Source: JBCAXA01 sp038749025
GTDB lineage: Bacteria > Pseudomonadota > Gammaproteobacteria > Steroidobacterales > Woeseiaceae
DNA: 64,000 nt
Direction: 5' to 3'
Assembly (NCBI GenBank): GCA_038749025.1
Contig: JBCDIL010000009.1
Span: forward strand, 1-64,000
Part shown: positions 7,232 to 15,567 of the stretch, piece after piece
How the letters are laid out: each line of letters opens with the position of its first letter
Position numbering within the stretch: position 1 is the first letter of the stretch
Translations under genes and position numbers: made by a program
The notes under the pieces: generated by a model
Database searches by the model: none
What the model saw: the letters and a program-made list of their open reading frames with translations, nothing else
What the model was told of the DNA's origin: nothing

Positions 7232-9487
7232 TCAGTATGAGTACCGAATTTCAACGCCGACAACACGCGGGTCGTTTACGGCGAAGAACGGTTGTGGGTT
7301 GTCGGCGGCGACGCCGGTATCGGTCGAGACAGATTGAATGCCGCTGCGGCCGACGAACCGTTCGTCGAACAGGTTGTCCGCGAATACGGCGATTCGCCAA
7401 TTATCGTTGCGGTAACCAGCGCGGGCGTTAACGATCGTGTAGTCGCTGGTTCGGTTGATCTCAAGGTTGGTCACGTCCGAGTATTGCTCGCCGGTGTAGC
7501 TCGCGGTGCCGCTGGCGAACCAACCGTTGGCGTTCTCATACGCCAAACCGACGGCAACACTGATACGCGGGGCGCTGTTAAAGTCGTTCCCGCGCAGGTT
7601 TGCAAAGGTCGGATCGGCGGCGTTGCGCGGGCTACCGTCGGGATTAATGGCGAACGGGAAGTCGGTGAATTGCGTCTCGACGTAGCCGAGTGTCGCAAAC
7701 CAATTCAGAGAGTCGCTGAGCGACTGGCGAACCTCAGCTTCAAGGCCGAAGATCTTCGCGCTACCAACGTTCAGAATATCGGCGTCGAATACGCCGCCGG
7801 ACGGACCAGGAATCGTGACTTGTTGGTCCTCCCAATCCGAGTAGAACAAGTTCGCGTTTACCACCAAGTCTTGGTCTGGCCAGGCCGTGCGTAAAGCAAA
7901 CTCGTAATTCGTCAAGAACTCAGGTTCGAAGGTACGCGTCTCTGGCGTCACGCCTGGGGGTGCATACAAGTATGAGCCGCCGGCCCGGTAGCCCTGGGCG
8001 ACGGTAAACGAGACTGACTTCTCTTCGTCAATCGAGTAGATGACGGAACCGCGCGGTAGGAAAGCATCGAACTCGGCCGGTTCCGGTGCATCGCCGCCCG
8101 ACGGCGGGAAAATAACGGTACACGGAAAGCCGCCCAGCCCTGGGAAGGCCGGGTCGATGGTGCAACCGCTGGGACCGACCTCAGAGGTGCCAACCGTACC
8201 TGTGTCGGAGAACTCCTCGTCGTCGAACCGAGCGCCGACGTTGAACGACCAGTGGTCACTCGCCTCGTAGGTCACGTCAGCGAACACGGCACGGTTTTTG
8301 GTCTCATCGAATTGGTTGGAATCGAAAATGACAAAGCCGTCCGCAGGAACGGTCGCGATACCAAATGTTGCTGGACTGAAGTTAAAGAGGCCGCGAAAGC
8401 TACCGCTGGTGTCGAAGTAGTAGGCGCCAATCCAACCGGACCACTGGCCGTAGTCGAACGCCGCACGCAGCTCGTATTGGTAAGTCTCATCGGGTGCATC
8501 GCCGGTGCCGAACGATGCGCCAAAGTTCGTGTCGCGTTGCGAATCCTCGAAAGTCGCGAGGCCGAACAGTGTCCAGTTGTCGTTGAGTTCAAACTGCGTA
8601 TCGAGTGTGTAGCGGTGGACCTTGTTGAACTCGAAGCGCTCGCGGCCGCCGAACGTGACGTCGCCGAATGGATCGAACTCAAGAAAACGCGGGTCGGTGC
8701 GGGGACCAGGCGCAACGACCTGGTTGAATTCACCGAACTCGGTGTCGGTGTAACTCCAAATCAACTCGATTCGGGCGCGGTCGGTTGGCTCCCACAGTAA
8801 CTTGGCGCGCGCCGTTAGCTCATCGCGAAACCGAGTGTTGTTGCCGGTATCGAGGTTGGTCACGCCAAAATCAATTTCGCGCTGGTCAAAGGCGAGGCGA
8901 AAGGCCAACTTGTCGTCAATGATCGGACCGGTAACCATGGCCGAATACTGGCGGTTGTCTTCGGTGCCGGCCAATAAGCGAACATCGGCGCCATACTCGT
9001 ACTCGGGATCGGCAGTATTGATGATCACAGCACCGGACAGGGCGTTCCGACCTTGCACCGTCGATTGCGGGCCACGCAGGATCTCGACCTGCGCTACATC
9101 CCACAAATTCGAGGCACCTTGGTTGGCGTTGAATGAGTTTGGCGACCCATCGACGTAAACGTTCGACGTGGCACCTGAACCAGTAAAACCGATTCCGACC
9201 AACGTGACGCCACGTATCGATAAGTTGTTCAGCGCTCCGCTGCCGTCTGTTGAGACATTGGCTGTGCGGATAATGATGTCTTCAACATTGAACAGCGCTT
9301 GCTCTTCGATTTGTTCGCTCGTGACCAGGGCGACTGATGTCTGGGTGTCTTGCAGCGACAGATTCCTTTTCGTACCTGTCACAACGATCTCGTCGAGCGA
9401 ACTGTCCGTTGGGTTGTCCTGCGACGCAGCGATTTGCGGCACACAGGCCAAAGCGGCGGCAACTGCCCCGGTCAATATCGATTTCAT
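7232..9487 (-). CDS. TonB-dependent outer-membrane receptor
   Basis: 751 residues from the ATG at 9487 (MKSILTGAVAAALACVPQIAAS, a signal peptide); the upstream ATG at 9511 is not needed. A TonB box-like DEIVVTG comes shortly after the signal. The plug domain contains NLSIRGV, NVYVDGSP and VEILRGPQSTVQGRNALSGAVII, which is classic for this family. The rest is a beta-barrel ending in the aromatic YSY. It should import a ferric siderophore or another large substrate, using TonB energy. No FecA-type signalling extension is present. It heads the iron operon and has Fur-box-like sites just upstream. The ligand cannot be told from the sequence. Confidence 0.93.
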   Translation of the reverse strand: MKSILTGAVAAALACVPQIAASQDNPTDSSLDEIVVTGTKRNLSLQDTQTSVALVTSEQIEEQALFNVEDIIIRTANVSTDGSGALNNLSIRGVTLVGIGFTGSGATSNVYVDGSPNSFNANQGASNLWDVAQVEILRGPQSTVQGRNALSGAVIINTADPEYEYGADVRLLAGTEDNRQYSAMVTGPIIDDKLAFRLAFDQREIDFGVTNLDTGNNTRFRDELTARAKLLWEPTDRARIELIWSYTDTEFGEFNQVVAPGPRTDPRFLEFDPFGDVTFGGRERFEFNKVHRYTLDTQFELNDNWTLFGLATFEDSQRDTNFGASFGTGDAPDETYQYELRAAFDYGQWSGWIGAYYFDTSGSFRGLFNFSPATFGIATVPADGFVIFDSNQFDETKNRAVFADVTYEASDHWSFNVGARFDDEEFSDTGTVGTSEVGPSGCTIDPAFPGLGGFPCTVIFPPSGGDAPEPAEFDAFLPRGSVIYSIDEEKSVSFTVAQGYRAGGSYLYAPPGVTPETRTFEPEFLTNYEFALRTAWPDQDLVVNANLFYSDWEDQQVTIPGPSGGVFDADILNVGSAKIFGLEAEVRQSLSDSLNWFATLGYVETQFTDFPFAINPDGSPRNAADPTFANLRGNDFNSAPRISVAVGLAYENANGWFASGTASYTGEQYSDVTNLEINRTSDYTIVNARAGYRNDNWRIAVFADNLFDERFVGRSGIQSVSTDTGVAADNPQPFFAVNDPRVVGVEIRYSY

Positions 9488-9528
9488 GCTGTCCCCGTGA
9501 TGCGGAAACAACTCCGCAAGTTTGTATT

Positions 9529-9543
9529 TGAGAACAATTCTCG
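9529..9543. promoter_or_regulatory. Fur box-like operator upstream of the TonB receptor
   Basis: TGAGAACAATTCTCG matches the 7-1-7 Fur consensus TGATAATnATTATCA at 11 of 14 non-central positions and is almost a perfect palindrome. It lies 42-56 bases before the receptor start, a normal place for an iron-responsive operator. It supports iron as the cargo of the operon. Confidence 0.6.
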
Positions 9544-9569
9544 TTTGCGGTTGCGTCGCTTGTCAAGAA

Positions 9570-9584
9570 TGAGAAGTATTTGCG
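9570..9584. promoter_or_regulatory. Second, weaker Fur box-like site
   Basis: TGAGAAGTATTTGCG matches the 7-1-7 Fur consensus at about 9 of 14 positions, with the left half-site better than the right. It is 41 bases from the stronger site, on the distal side from the receptor gene. It may be a second Fur dimer site or a chance match. Confidence 0.35.
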
Positions 9585-9738
9585 TCTTCTGAGGTCTGCC
9601 TTTTACTTAATGAAGCGCGCCATTAGTTCGTCTCGCAGCGCCGTACCAACCAGCACGCAATAAGGCGTGCAAAAACCATGAGCCATTTTTCCTTCGCAGT
9701 GCGCCACTGGACCGAACCTACTGCGAAGGAGCAAAACA

Positions 9739-11829
9739 ATGATGGTTTCACAACGACCCACACGGCCGTCAGGTTGGCGGTTCGGTCAGGTACCGTTGCT
9801 ATCCGCCCTGAGCCTCGGACTATTGAGCGCTTGTGGTGGTAGTAGCGGCAGCGACCCTGCACCGCAAAATAGCGCGCCGACGGCGGATTTCACGATCGCC
9901 TGCACCGATCTTGCGTGCGCTGTGGATGGATCCGCATCGAGCGATTCCGATGGCACGATTGCCGGCTACAGCTGGGACTTCGGTGACAACACGACCGCGA
10001 CTGGCGCGACGGCGAACCACAGTTACGCCAACGCCGGAGACTTTACGGTTGCCTTAACAGTGACAGACGATGACGGCGCGACCGCATCGAGCTCACAAAC
10101 GGTGACAGTAACAGCACCAAACGTAGCGCCGACGGCCGCGTTCACGTCGGCATGTACCGATTTGATCTGTGATTTTGACGGCTCAACGTCGAGCGATAGT
10201 GACGGTACCATCGCCAGCATCACCTGGGACTTTGGTGACGGTAACTCGGCGACCGGTACGATGGTCTCACATACTTATGCAACCGCTGGCGACTTCACCG
10301 TCATTGCAACGGTGACCGACGATGACGGCGCAATCGCAACAGACTCACAACAAGTCACGGCGACGGCGCCGAATGTCCCACCGATGGCGGTGTTTACCGT
10401 GACCTGTAGTGGGTTGAGCTGCGATGTCGATGGATCGGGCTCGACCGATTCCGACGGCACGGTCACCGCGTATGCCTGGGATTTTGGTGATACGACCACG
10501 GCAACCGGGGTGACGGCGAGCCATACGTATGCTGCAGCCGGCGACTTCACGATTGAGCTGACCGTTACCGACGATGACGGTGCAACCAACGCAGTTAGCC
10601 AATCGGTTACCGTTGTCGCACCTGAATTGGTGCAAGTCGGTGATACGATTTCTGGCCTCATGCCAGGGGACCAGGATGGTCGCGTTGTCGATATCTCCGA
10701 CGACGGTACGCGCGTTGTTCTTGGCACCCAATTCGCCGACCTCGGTCGAATCAATGGCGGCCAAGTCCGGGTGCTTGAATGGGACGGCAATGCGTGGGTG
10801 CCACTCGGCCAGCTGCTGGCGAACCAAGATGGCGTCCAAGCCTCGTGGGGCTCGGTCGGCGCTGTATCGCTATCCGGTGATGGGCAGCGTCTCGCCATCG
10901 GTAACCAATTGACGGTCGAGGCCAACGGCAAGCGCGGCAGTATTTGGATCTATGAATGGATCGGTGGGCAGTGGACCCAGATTGGGGCCCGTATCGCGTC
11001 GCCGCCCGGTGGTTCCAATACCGGTATCGATGGCTACGGCGTGGCACTAGCCCTATCAACCGACGGATCGCGCTTAGTCGCCGGTGCCCGAACGTCTAAA
11101 GCAACAGCGAACGGCATTGAAGGTGCGTTCTCCGTATTCGAGTTCGCAGGCGGGGCTTGGAGCCTTGTCGGTAATTCAGTCTTCGGATCGCAACCGGGCG
11201 AGCAACTGGGGTATGCCGTCGACATTTCGGGCGATGGTTCGCGAGTGGTTGTCGGCGCGCCCAGTTACAACGAAGACAATACCGCAGGCGTCACGCTGAC
11301 CCCAGGCCGCGCATTTGTCTATGACTATAACGGTAGCGTCTGGGTGGCTGTTGGTAATCCGGTGGTTGGCCGTCTCGATGGTCCGGCGGATATCCGTCTC
11401 GGCCAGAGCGTAAACATCTCTGACGACGGTTCGCGCATCGCAACGTTTGGCAATTTTTCCGGAGACCGCGTCCGGGTCTTCGAACTAAGCGGTGGCAACT
11501 GGACCCAGCTTGGCGACTTCTTCGAGCTGATCGTCGCGTTCGACTTCCACCAGCCGATGTCGCTGTCGGCCGATGGCGACCGAATCGCGCTGGGTGGCCC
11601 GTTCAGCGCGGGCAATAATAATGGCCGCGTCGCGGTTTTTGATTGGGATGGCTCGGCGTGGGTCGCGTACGCACCGCAAGCCGAAGGTGACAATCAGTTC
11701 GACAACCTGGGTTGGTCTGTCGCGATGACGCCGGACGGTACACGCGTTATCGGCGGTATGCCGGGTTGGGACGATGGCAATTTATCCACCGACATACGCG
11801 GTGGGGCTCGCGTCTACGACATTCGGTAA
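9739..11829 (+). CDS. Surface lipoprotein: three PKD domains plus seven-repeat propeller
   Basis: 696 residues, with AAGGAG about ten bases before the ATG. The N-terminus carries a lipoprotein signal ending LLSAC, lipid Cys at about 32. Three PKD domains follow at about 46-126, 129-210 and 213-294, each with WDFGD and each with a cysteine pair five residues apart (ACTDLAC, CTDLIC, CSGLSC). From about 297 to the end there are seven repeats of the pattern V-x-I-S-x-DG-x-R-VV-x-G, a loop, then RV-x-x-W-x-G-x-x-W. That is consistent with a seven-bladed beta-propeller of FG-GAP-like type. It is probably an outer-membrane or cell-surface binding protein. The ligand is unknown. A strong terminator follows. 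Confidence 0.8.
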   Translation: MMVSQRPTRPSGWRFGQVPLLSALSLGLLSACGGSSGSDPAPQNSAPTADFTIACTDLACAVDGSASSDSDGTIAGYSWDFGDNTTATGATANHSYANAGDFTVALTVTDDDGATASSSQTVTVTAPNVAPTAAFTSACTDLICDFDGSTSSDSDGTIASITWDFGDGNSATGTMVSHTYATAGDFTVIATVTDDDGAIATDSQQVTATAPNVPPMAVFTVTCSGLSCDVDGSGSTDSDGTVTAYAWDFGDTTTATGVTASHTYAAAGDFTIELTVTDDDGATNAVSQSVTVVAPELVQVGDTISGLMPGDQDGRVVDISDDGTRVVLGTQFADLGRINGGQVRVLEWDGNAWVPLGQLLANQDGVQASWGSVGAVSLSGDGQRLAIGNQLTVEANGKRGSIWIYEWIGGQWTQIGARIASPPGGSNTGIDGYGVALALSTDGSRLVAGARTSKATANGIEGAFSVFEFAGGAWSLVGNSVFGSQPGEQLGYAVDISGDGSRVVVGAPSYNEDNTAGVTLTPGRAFVYDYNGSVWVAVGNPVVGRLDGPADIRLGQSVNISDDGSRIATFGNFSGDRVRVFELSGGNWTQLGDFFELIVAFDFHQPMSLSADGDRIALGGPFSAGNNNGRVAVFDWDGSAWVAYAPQAEGDNQFDNLGWSVAMTPDGTRVIGGMPGWDDGNLSTDIRGGARVYDIR

Positions 11830-11843
11830 GACGTATCGATCGT

Positions 11844-11872
11844 GGGGGCGGTACGGCCGCCCCCATTTTTTT
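11844..11872 (+). terminator. Rho-independent terminator after the PKD lipoprotein
   Basis: GGGGGCGG at 11844-11851, a five-base loop TACGG, and CCGCCCCC at 11857-11864 make a perfect 8-bp GC stem. A and then seven T residues (11866-11872) follow. It lies 15 bases after the lipoprotein stop codon. Confidence 0.9.
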
Positions 11873-11904
11873 AACGGCGCTGGACTGCAGTCATCGAGAC
11901 GGTT

Positions 11905-12177
11905 ATGGAAACTGCCGACAAACGACTCCGCGAAACGCTCGCCATCTGTGACGCACTGGTCGACCTCGATCAGCAGCAACGAACGTGCCGCTTGCTAGCG
12001 CTAACCGAAGACGATTTACAACTGCGTCGTGGCGTAGAAGCGCTGTTACGCGCGATCGACAGCAGTTGTGGTTTCCTCGAGCCAGGTTCGACCAATCGGG
12101 TGCTGTTGGCCGATCTGGACGATACGTTTCAATGGCAGGACTGCAGGGTCTCCCGAAGCAAGTCTGGCAAATCTTGA
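11905..12177 (+). pseudogene. Fragment resembling the kinase N-terminal module, lacking a kinase domain
   Basis: A 90-codon open frame (METADKRLRETLAICD...). Residues 12-60 align without gaps to residues 10-58 of the Ser/Thr kinase encoded opposite: ICD at the start, a shared Arg, then LRR-x-VE-x-x-L-x-A. Beyond about residue 74 the frame enters DNA that is antisense to the 3' end of the kinase gene (from 12129) and stops at 12177, where a kinase domain would be expected to start. It looks like the stump of a second kinase gene truncated at the convergent junction, or a free-standing version of the N-terminal module. It comes just after the terminator, so expression would need its own promoter, which I do not see. 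Confidence 0.5.
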
Positions 12178-14648
12178 TCAAACTCCGACAGGCCGATCGT
12201 CGCTTCGATATCAGCCCATTTGTCGAGGGCCCGTTGATACCACTGACACGCCTCAGCGCTTTGGTCGGCGTAACTCAATAGATCGCCGGTCATTTCATAT
12301 TGCAACGGCACAGAACGTTGCAGACCAGGCGTATCGGGGTCGTCGATAACCTGCTTCTCGAACCAGGCATTAGACTGCAGCATCACTTGCATAGCCCGAC
12401 TTACGTCGCCTTGACGGACAATCGCAAGGGCGAGCGACCCTTGGACAATCGCTAGTGTTCTTTGACTCTTGATATCTGATGGGTCACGTGACAAGCGTAA
12501 TTCAAGGATATCGATAATCGGATCGAAGCTTGCAACAGCGTCATCAGCGCGATCGATTTCAACCAATGTATTGCCGAGCGACCAGCCGACGACGACCAAG
12601 CCGTCATCGACTTTCTCCTTGATATCGTTGTGGTGCTGTAGGGTCTTGTAAGCAGCGATTGAACGATCATAGTCGGCGATCGCTGCGTCGTGATCATCGT
12701 TAAAATAGTGAAGCTGCCCGCGGAGCTCGAGCGCATCGGCGTAAGCAAAGACAAATTCCTTTTCATCGGGTTGCGAGTTGAGAAGCGTTTCAATGTCTTG
12801 GATTAATGCATTGGCAAGAACGAGCCCTTGGTCGAAATCGTTTTGCCATTTATACGTATCAGCGTAATTTTGGCGTGCATCTAACCGTAACGCGACAACT
12901 TCCGCCGGGCCGCCTAGCAAACGGTCAGCCTCATCAAATGCGACGATAGCTTTTTCGAGTGCCGCACGCGCCGCATCGACATCATTGCTGATGTAGGTGA
13001 TGGAGTTCGCATGTCGAGAATGCAGGCGACCTAACTCGGTGTAGATACGACCCGGTTCGGGATGCTGGTCCAACAATTCGGTGAATAGTCGCTCGGCTTG
13101 TTGTCGAGCGGTCGCTACGTTGTCTCGAACAACAGATGACTCGACGGCCTCGGTATCAAGAATACCCGCGAGCCGCGCATAGCCAACGGCAGCGTCATAG
13201 CGAACATCAACAGGGACAGCTTGCCCTTGCGACAAGGTCTCGAGATAGCGTTGGGCCGTGGCTGCCAGCATCTTGCGTGCGGAGGCACTGCCCGGAATGT
13301 TCTCGATTTCATCGTAGACATCGAACATCAACGTTTTCGCAATCTCCCGGACCTGATCGAAGCGCTGTGATGCCTCGGCCTGCGCCGCTTCGGCTTGCAG
13401 ATACGCTTGCGAGATCAATGCCAGCGACACCGCGAGGCCAATGAACCCGGCAGCACTGGTGGCGACACCGATACGGTGGCGACCGACGAAGCGGCGCACT
13501 CGATAGGTGAGCGAATCGGGGCGAGCCTCGACCGGCTGCCCGGCCAAGTAGCGATCCAAGTCGGCGCTAAAGCTGAGAATCGACGAGTACCGACGCGCCG
13601 GATCGGTATCCAGGGCCTTCATCAGCACGTTGTTGAGGTCACCGGCCAGACGTTGTCGTAGCCGGTCGACGCTCGTATTGCGATCGCGAGCGATGGCTTG
13701 ACGTCTATCAGGATCAACAATTGCGTCAAAGCGTGTGCGCGGCCGCGGAATCGTCAGTGACTCAACGGCCTTGATCAATTCGCGATGTACGCCCGTGCCT
13801 AAATGGTACGGACGCTCGCCGACCAATAGTTGATACGCCAAGATACCCAGCGAGTAGACATCACTTGCGGTGGTTACTCGGTTGTCGAGAACTTGCTCCG
13901 GGCTAGCATAGTCCGGTGTCAGCGCGCCGCGACCGAACACCGTGGTTGTGCCGCTCGTCTCGTTGTGCTCGGTGTCGATGAGTTTAGCGATCCCGAAATC
14001 GAGGAGCTTTGGGATGCCGTCGGTCGTGACCAGGACGTTCGATGGCTTTAGGTCACGGTGGATGACCAAGTTCTGATGCGCATAGTGCACCGCGACGGCC
14101 ACTTTCTGTAAGAGTTTGATGCGGTCTGGGTGGGCGAGCTGCAAGCGGTCGCAGTACTCGTCAATCGGCTCACCATCGATGTATTCCATAACGAGGTAAG
14201 GCGTACCGTCGGCGGTCGTACCGCCGTCGATTAAGGCTGCGATATAAGGATGATTCATCGTCGCGAGAATGCGCTGCTCATCGATGAAGCGACGCTGTAA
14301 ATCCGGATCGAGAAATCGACCGCGAACATGTTTTAGCGCGACTTGCTGGGTGTAGCCGTCGTGTTGGCGTTCGGCGAGAAAGACGCTACCCATGCCGCCC
14401 TCACCGAGGAGTTTTTCTAAGCGGTACGGGCCAATCGTGTCACCAGCCTTCAGCTCGGCCGTCGCATCCTCGTTGAGGAACGTCTCTTCAGAGGTCGAAA
14501 CCGCAAGAAGTATAGACTCGACTGACCGTCGTAGAGCCGTGTCGGCGCCGCAGGCGCTTTCAACAAAGCGCGGGCGTTCACTTTCCTCCATGGCCAGGGC
14601 TTTGTCGCAGATATCCAGCACTGACGATGACCGAGCGGCGCTCGTCAT
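12129..14648 (-). CDS. Membrane Ser/Thr protein kinase with TPR-like C-terminal domain
   Basis: 839 residues. Residues 1-65 are a small helical module (LDICDKALAM...LRRSVESILLA). The kinase domain has GEGGMG at 82-87, the ATP lysine K106 in VALKH, HRDLKPSN at 197-204 and DFG at 217-219, so all catalytic residues are intact. A hydrophobic helix at about 397-415 (VATSAAGFIGLAVSLALI) should anchor it in the inner membrane. The remainder is helical repeats of TPR type, presumably periplasmic. Kinases of this build are typically paired with an ECF-like sigma factor, as here: the sigma gene ends ten bases upstream. Substrates are unknown. The last 49 bases overlap a convergent kinase-like fragment. 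Confidence 0.92.
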   Translation of the reverse strand: MTSAARSSSVLDICDKALAMEESERPRFVESACGADTALRRSVESILLAVSTSEETFLNEDATAELKAGDTIGPYRLEKLLGEGGMGSVFLAERQHDGYTQQVALKHVRGRFLDPDLQRRFIDEQRILATMNHPYIAALIDGGTTADGTPYLVMEYIDGEPIDEYCDRLQLAHPDRIKLLQKVAVAVHYAHQNLVIHRDLKPSNVLVTTDGIPKLLDFGIAKLIDTEHNETSGTTTVFGRGALTPDYASPEQVLDNRVTTASDVYSLGILAYQLLVGERPYHLGTGVHRELIKAVESLTIPRPRTRFDAIVDPDRRQAIARDRNTSVDRLRQRLAGDLNNVLMKALDTDPARRYSSILSFSADLDRYLAGQPVEARPDSLTYRVRRFVGRHRIGVATSAAGFIGLAVSLALISQAYLQAEAAQAEASQRFDQVREIAKTLMFDVYDEIENIPGSASARKMLAATAQRYLETLSQGQAVPVDVRYDAAVGYARLAGILDTEAVESSVVRDNVATARQQAERLFTELLDQHPEPGRIYTELGRLHSRHANSITYISNDVDAARAALEKAIVAFDEADRLLGGPAEVVALRLDARQNYADTYKWQNDFDQGLVLANALIQDIETLLNSQPDEKEFVFAYADALELRGQLHYFNDDHDAAIADYDRSIAAYKTLQHHNDIKEKVDDGLVVVGWSLGNTLVEIDRADDAVASFDPIIDILELRLSRDPSDIKSQRTLAIVQGSLALAIVRQGDVSRAMQVMLQSNAWFEKQVIDDPDTPGLQRSVPLQYEMTGDLLSYADQSAEACQWYQRALDKWADIEATIGLSEFDQDLPDLLRETLQSCH

Positions 14649-14658
14649 GGGTAGCCTC

Positions 14659-15216
14659 CTATGGCGCGTCCTTGTTGAGTTCGCGGAATAACCAACCGCG
14701 CGCCACGTCCCAGCTACGTTTAACAGTAGCGGGGGAAACCTCGAGTTGCTCGGCCGTTTCGGCGATGGTCAATCCGCCGAAGTAGCGCAGCTCAACGAGG
14801 TGCGCGCGATCAGGGTCGATTGTCGCCAGACGCTCCAACGCCTCGTGCACCGCCAATGCTGTTGTTGTCAGTTGATCGGGATCTGGGTGTACGGTGCGCA
14901 GCGTTATCTGGCGGCCACTGCCACGTTTCTCGGCGCCCCGGCGCCTGGCATCGTCAACGAGTATTTGCCGCATGATTCGGGCGGCCATTGACAAAAAGTG
15001 TGCCCGTCCTTGCCACTGCAGGCGATCAATATCGATAAGACGCAGATAGCACTCGTGTACGAGCGCGCTCGGTTGTAACTCGCGCGAGGACCACTCAGCA
15101 GCCAGGTGCCGCGCTGCAATGTCCTTGAGCTCGGCGTAAACCGCTTCGATCAGTGCGGCGCGCGCACTGTCATCGCCGCTGTTCCATTGGTTTAGTAAGG
15201 CTGTTGCATCAGCCAT
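14659..15216 (-). CDS. ECF-like RNA polymerase sigma factor (TIGR02999 type)
   Basis: 185 residues. Region 2 includes ELQPSALVHECYLRLIDID and GRAHFLSMAARIMRQILVDDARRR. Region 4 is a helix-turn-helix in LTIAETAEQLEVSPATVKRSWDVARGWL. These strings are hallmarks of the sigma-70 subfamily that accompanies Ser/Thr kinases with TPR domains. No anti-sigma gene is adjacent, and in this family phosphorylation by the partner kinase is the suspected control (inference). The kinase start codon is ten bases downstream, so the two form one operon. Confidence 0.9.
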   Translation of the reverse strand: MADATALLNQWNSGDDSARAALIEAVYAELKDIAARHLAAEWSSRELQPSALVHECYLRLIDIDRLQWQGRAHFLSMAARIMRQILVDDARRRGAEKRGSGRQITLRTVHPDPDQLTTTALAVHEALERLATIDPDRAHLVELRYFGGLTIAETAEQLEVSPATVKRSWDVARGWLFRELNKDAP

Positions 15217-15327
15217 CGATCTGTCCGTTAACCGGCTCTTGGTTTTTCTTCAGTGTAACCGAATGGGCGATATTCGCGCAGATTATTGGTGTCGCGAGAG
15301 TGTCGCCCTGTATCGCATGCGGACTAC

Positions 15328-15567
15328 TCAGTCAGTGATCGAGTTTCCAAGCCAAAAGAGCATGACCAGCGCCGCGACCAGTACGCCGCCCGCGACCGAG
15401 AGAATCATCGGTAAGCTGTAGTACCAACAAACCATTGCTCCGGCACCAGAACCCACAAGAAAAGCGATGAGCAGACGCCCGGCATCACGCAATACACCAG
15501 ACAACAGTGACGCGAAGACACCTTTGGTCGAGTGGCTTGCAGGGTTACCTCGATGGTCCAAACTCAT
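15328..15567 (-). CDS. Small two-helix membrane protein coupled to the HxlR regulator
   Basis: 79 residues from the ATG at 15567, which overlaps the regulator stop codon by four bases (ATGA). The longer frame from 15756 is antisense-free but would run through the regulator gene, so the coupled start is preferred. A basic, Ser-rich N-terminus (about 1-28) is followed by two hydrophobic helices (about 32-49 and 53-74) with CWYYS between. I recognise no family. Translational coupling implies a stoichiometric or regulatory link to the HxlR protein. Confidence 0.65.
   Translation of the reverse strand: MSLDHRGNPASHSTKGVFASLLSGVLRDAGRLLIAFLVGSGAGAMVCWYYSLPMILSVAGGVLVAALVMLFWLGNSITD

Noticed and set aside
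9885..10620. Repeated DNA that could suggest a tandem array or CRISPR
   Set aside because: It encodes three PKD domains in one frame; similarity is at protein level with diverged bases and no spacers.
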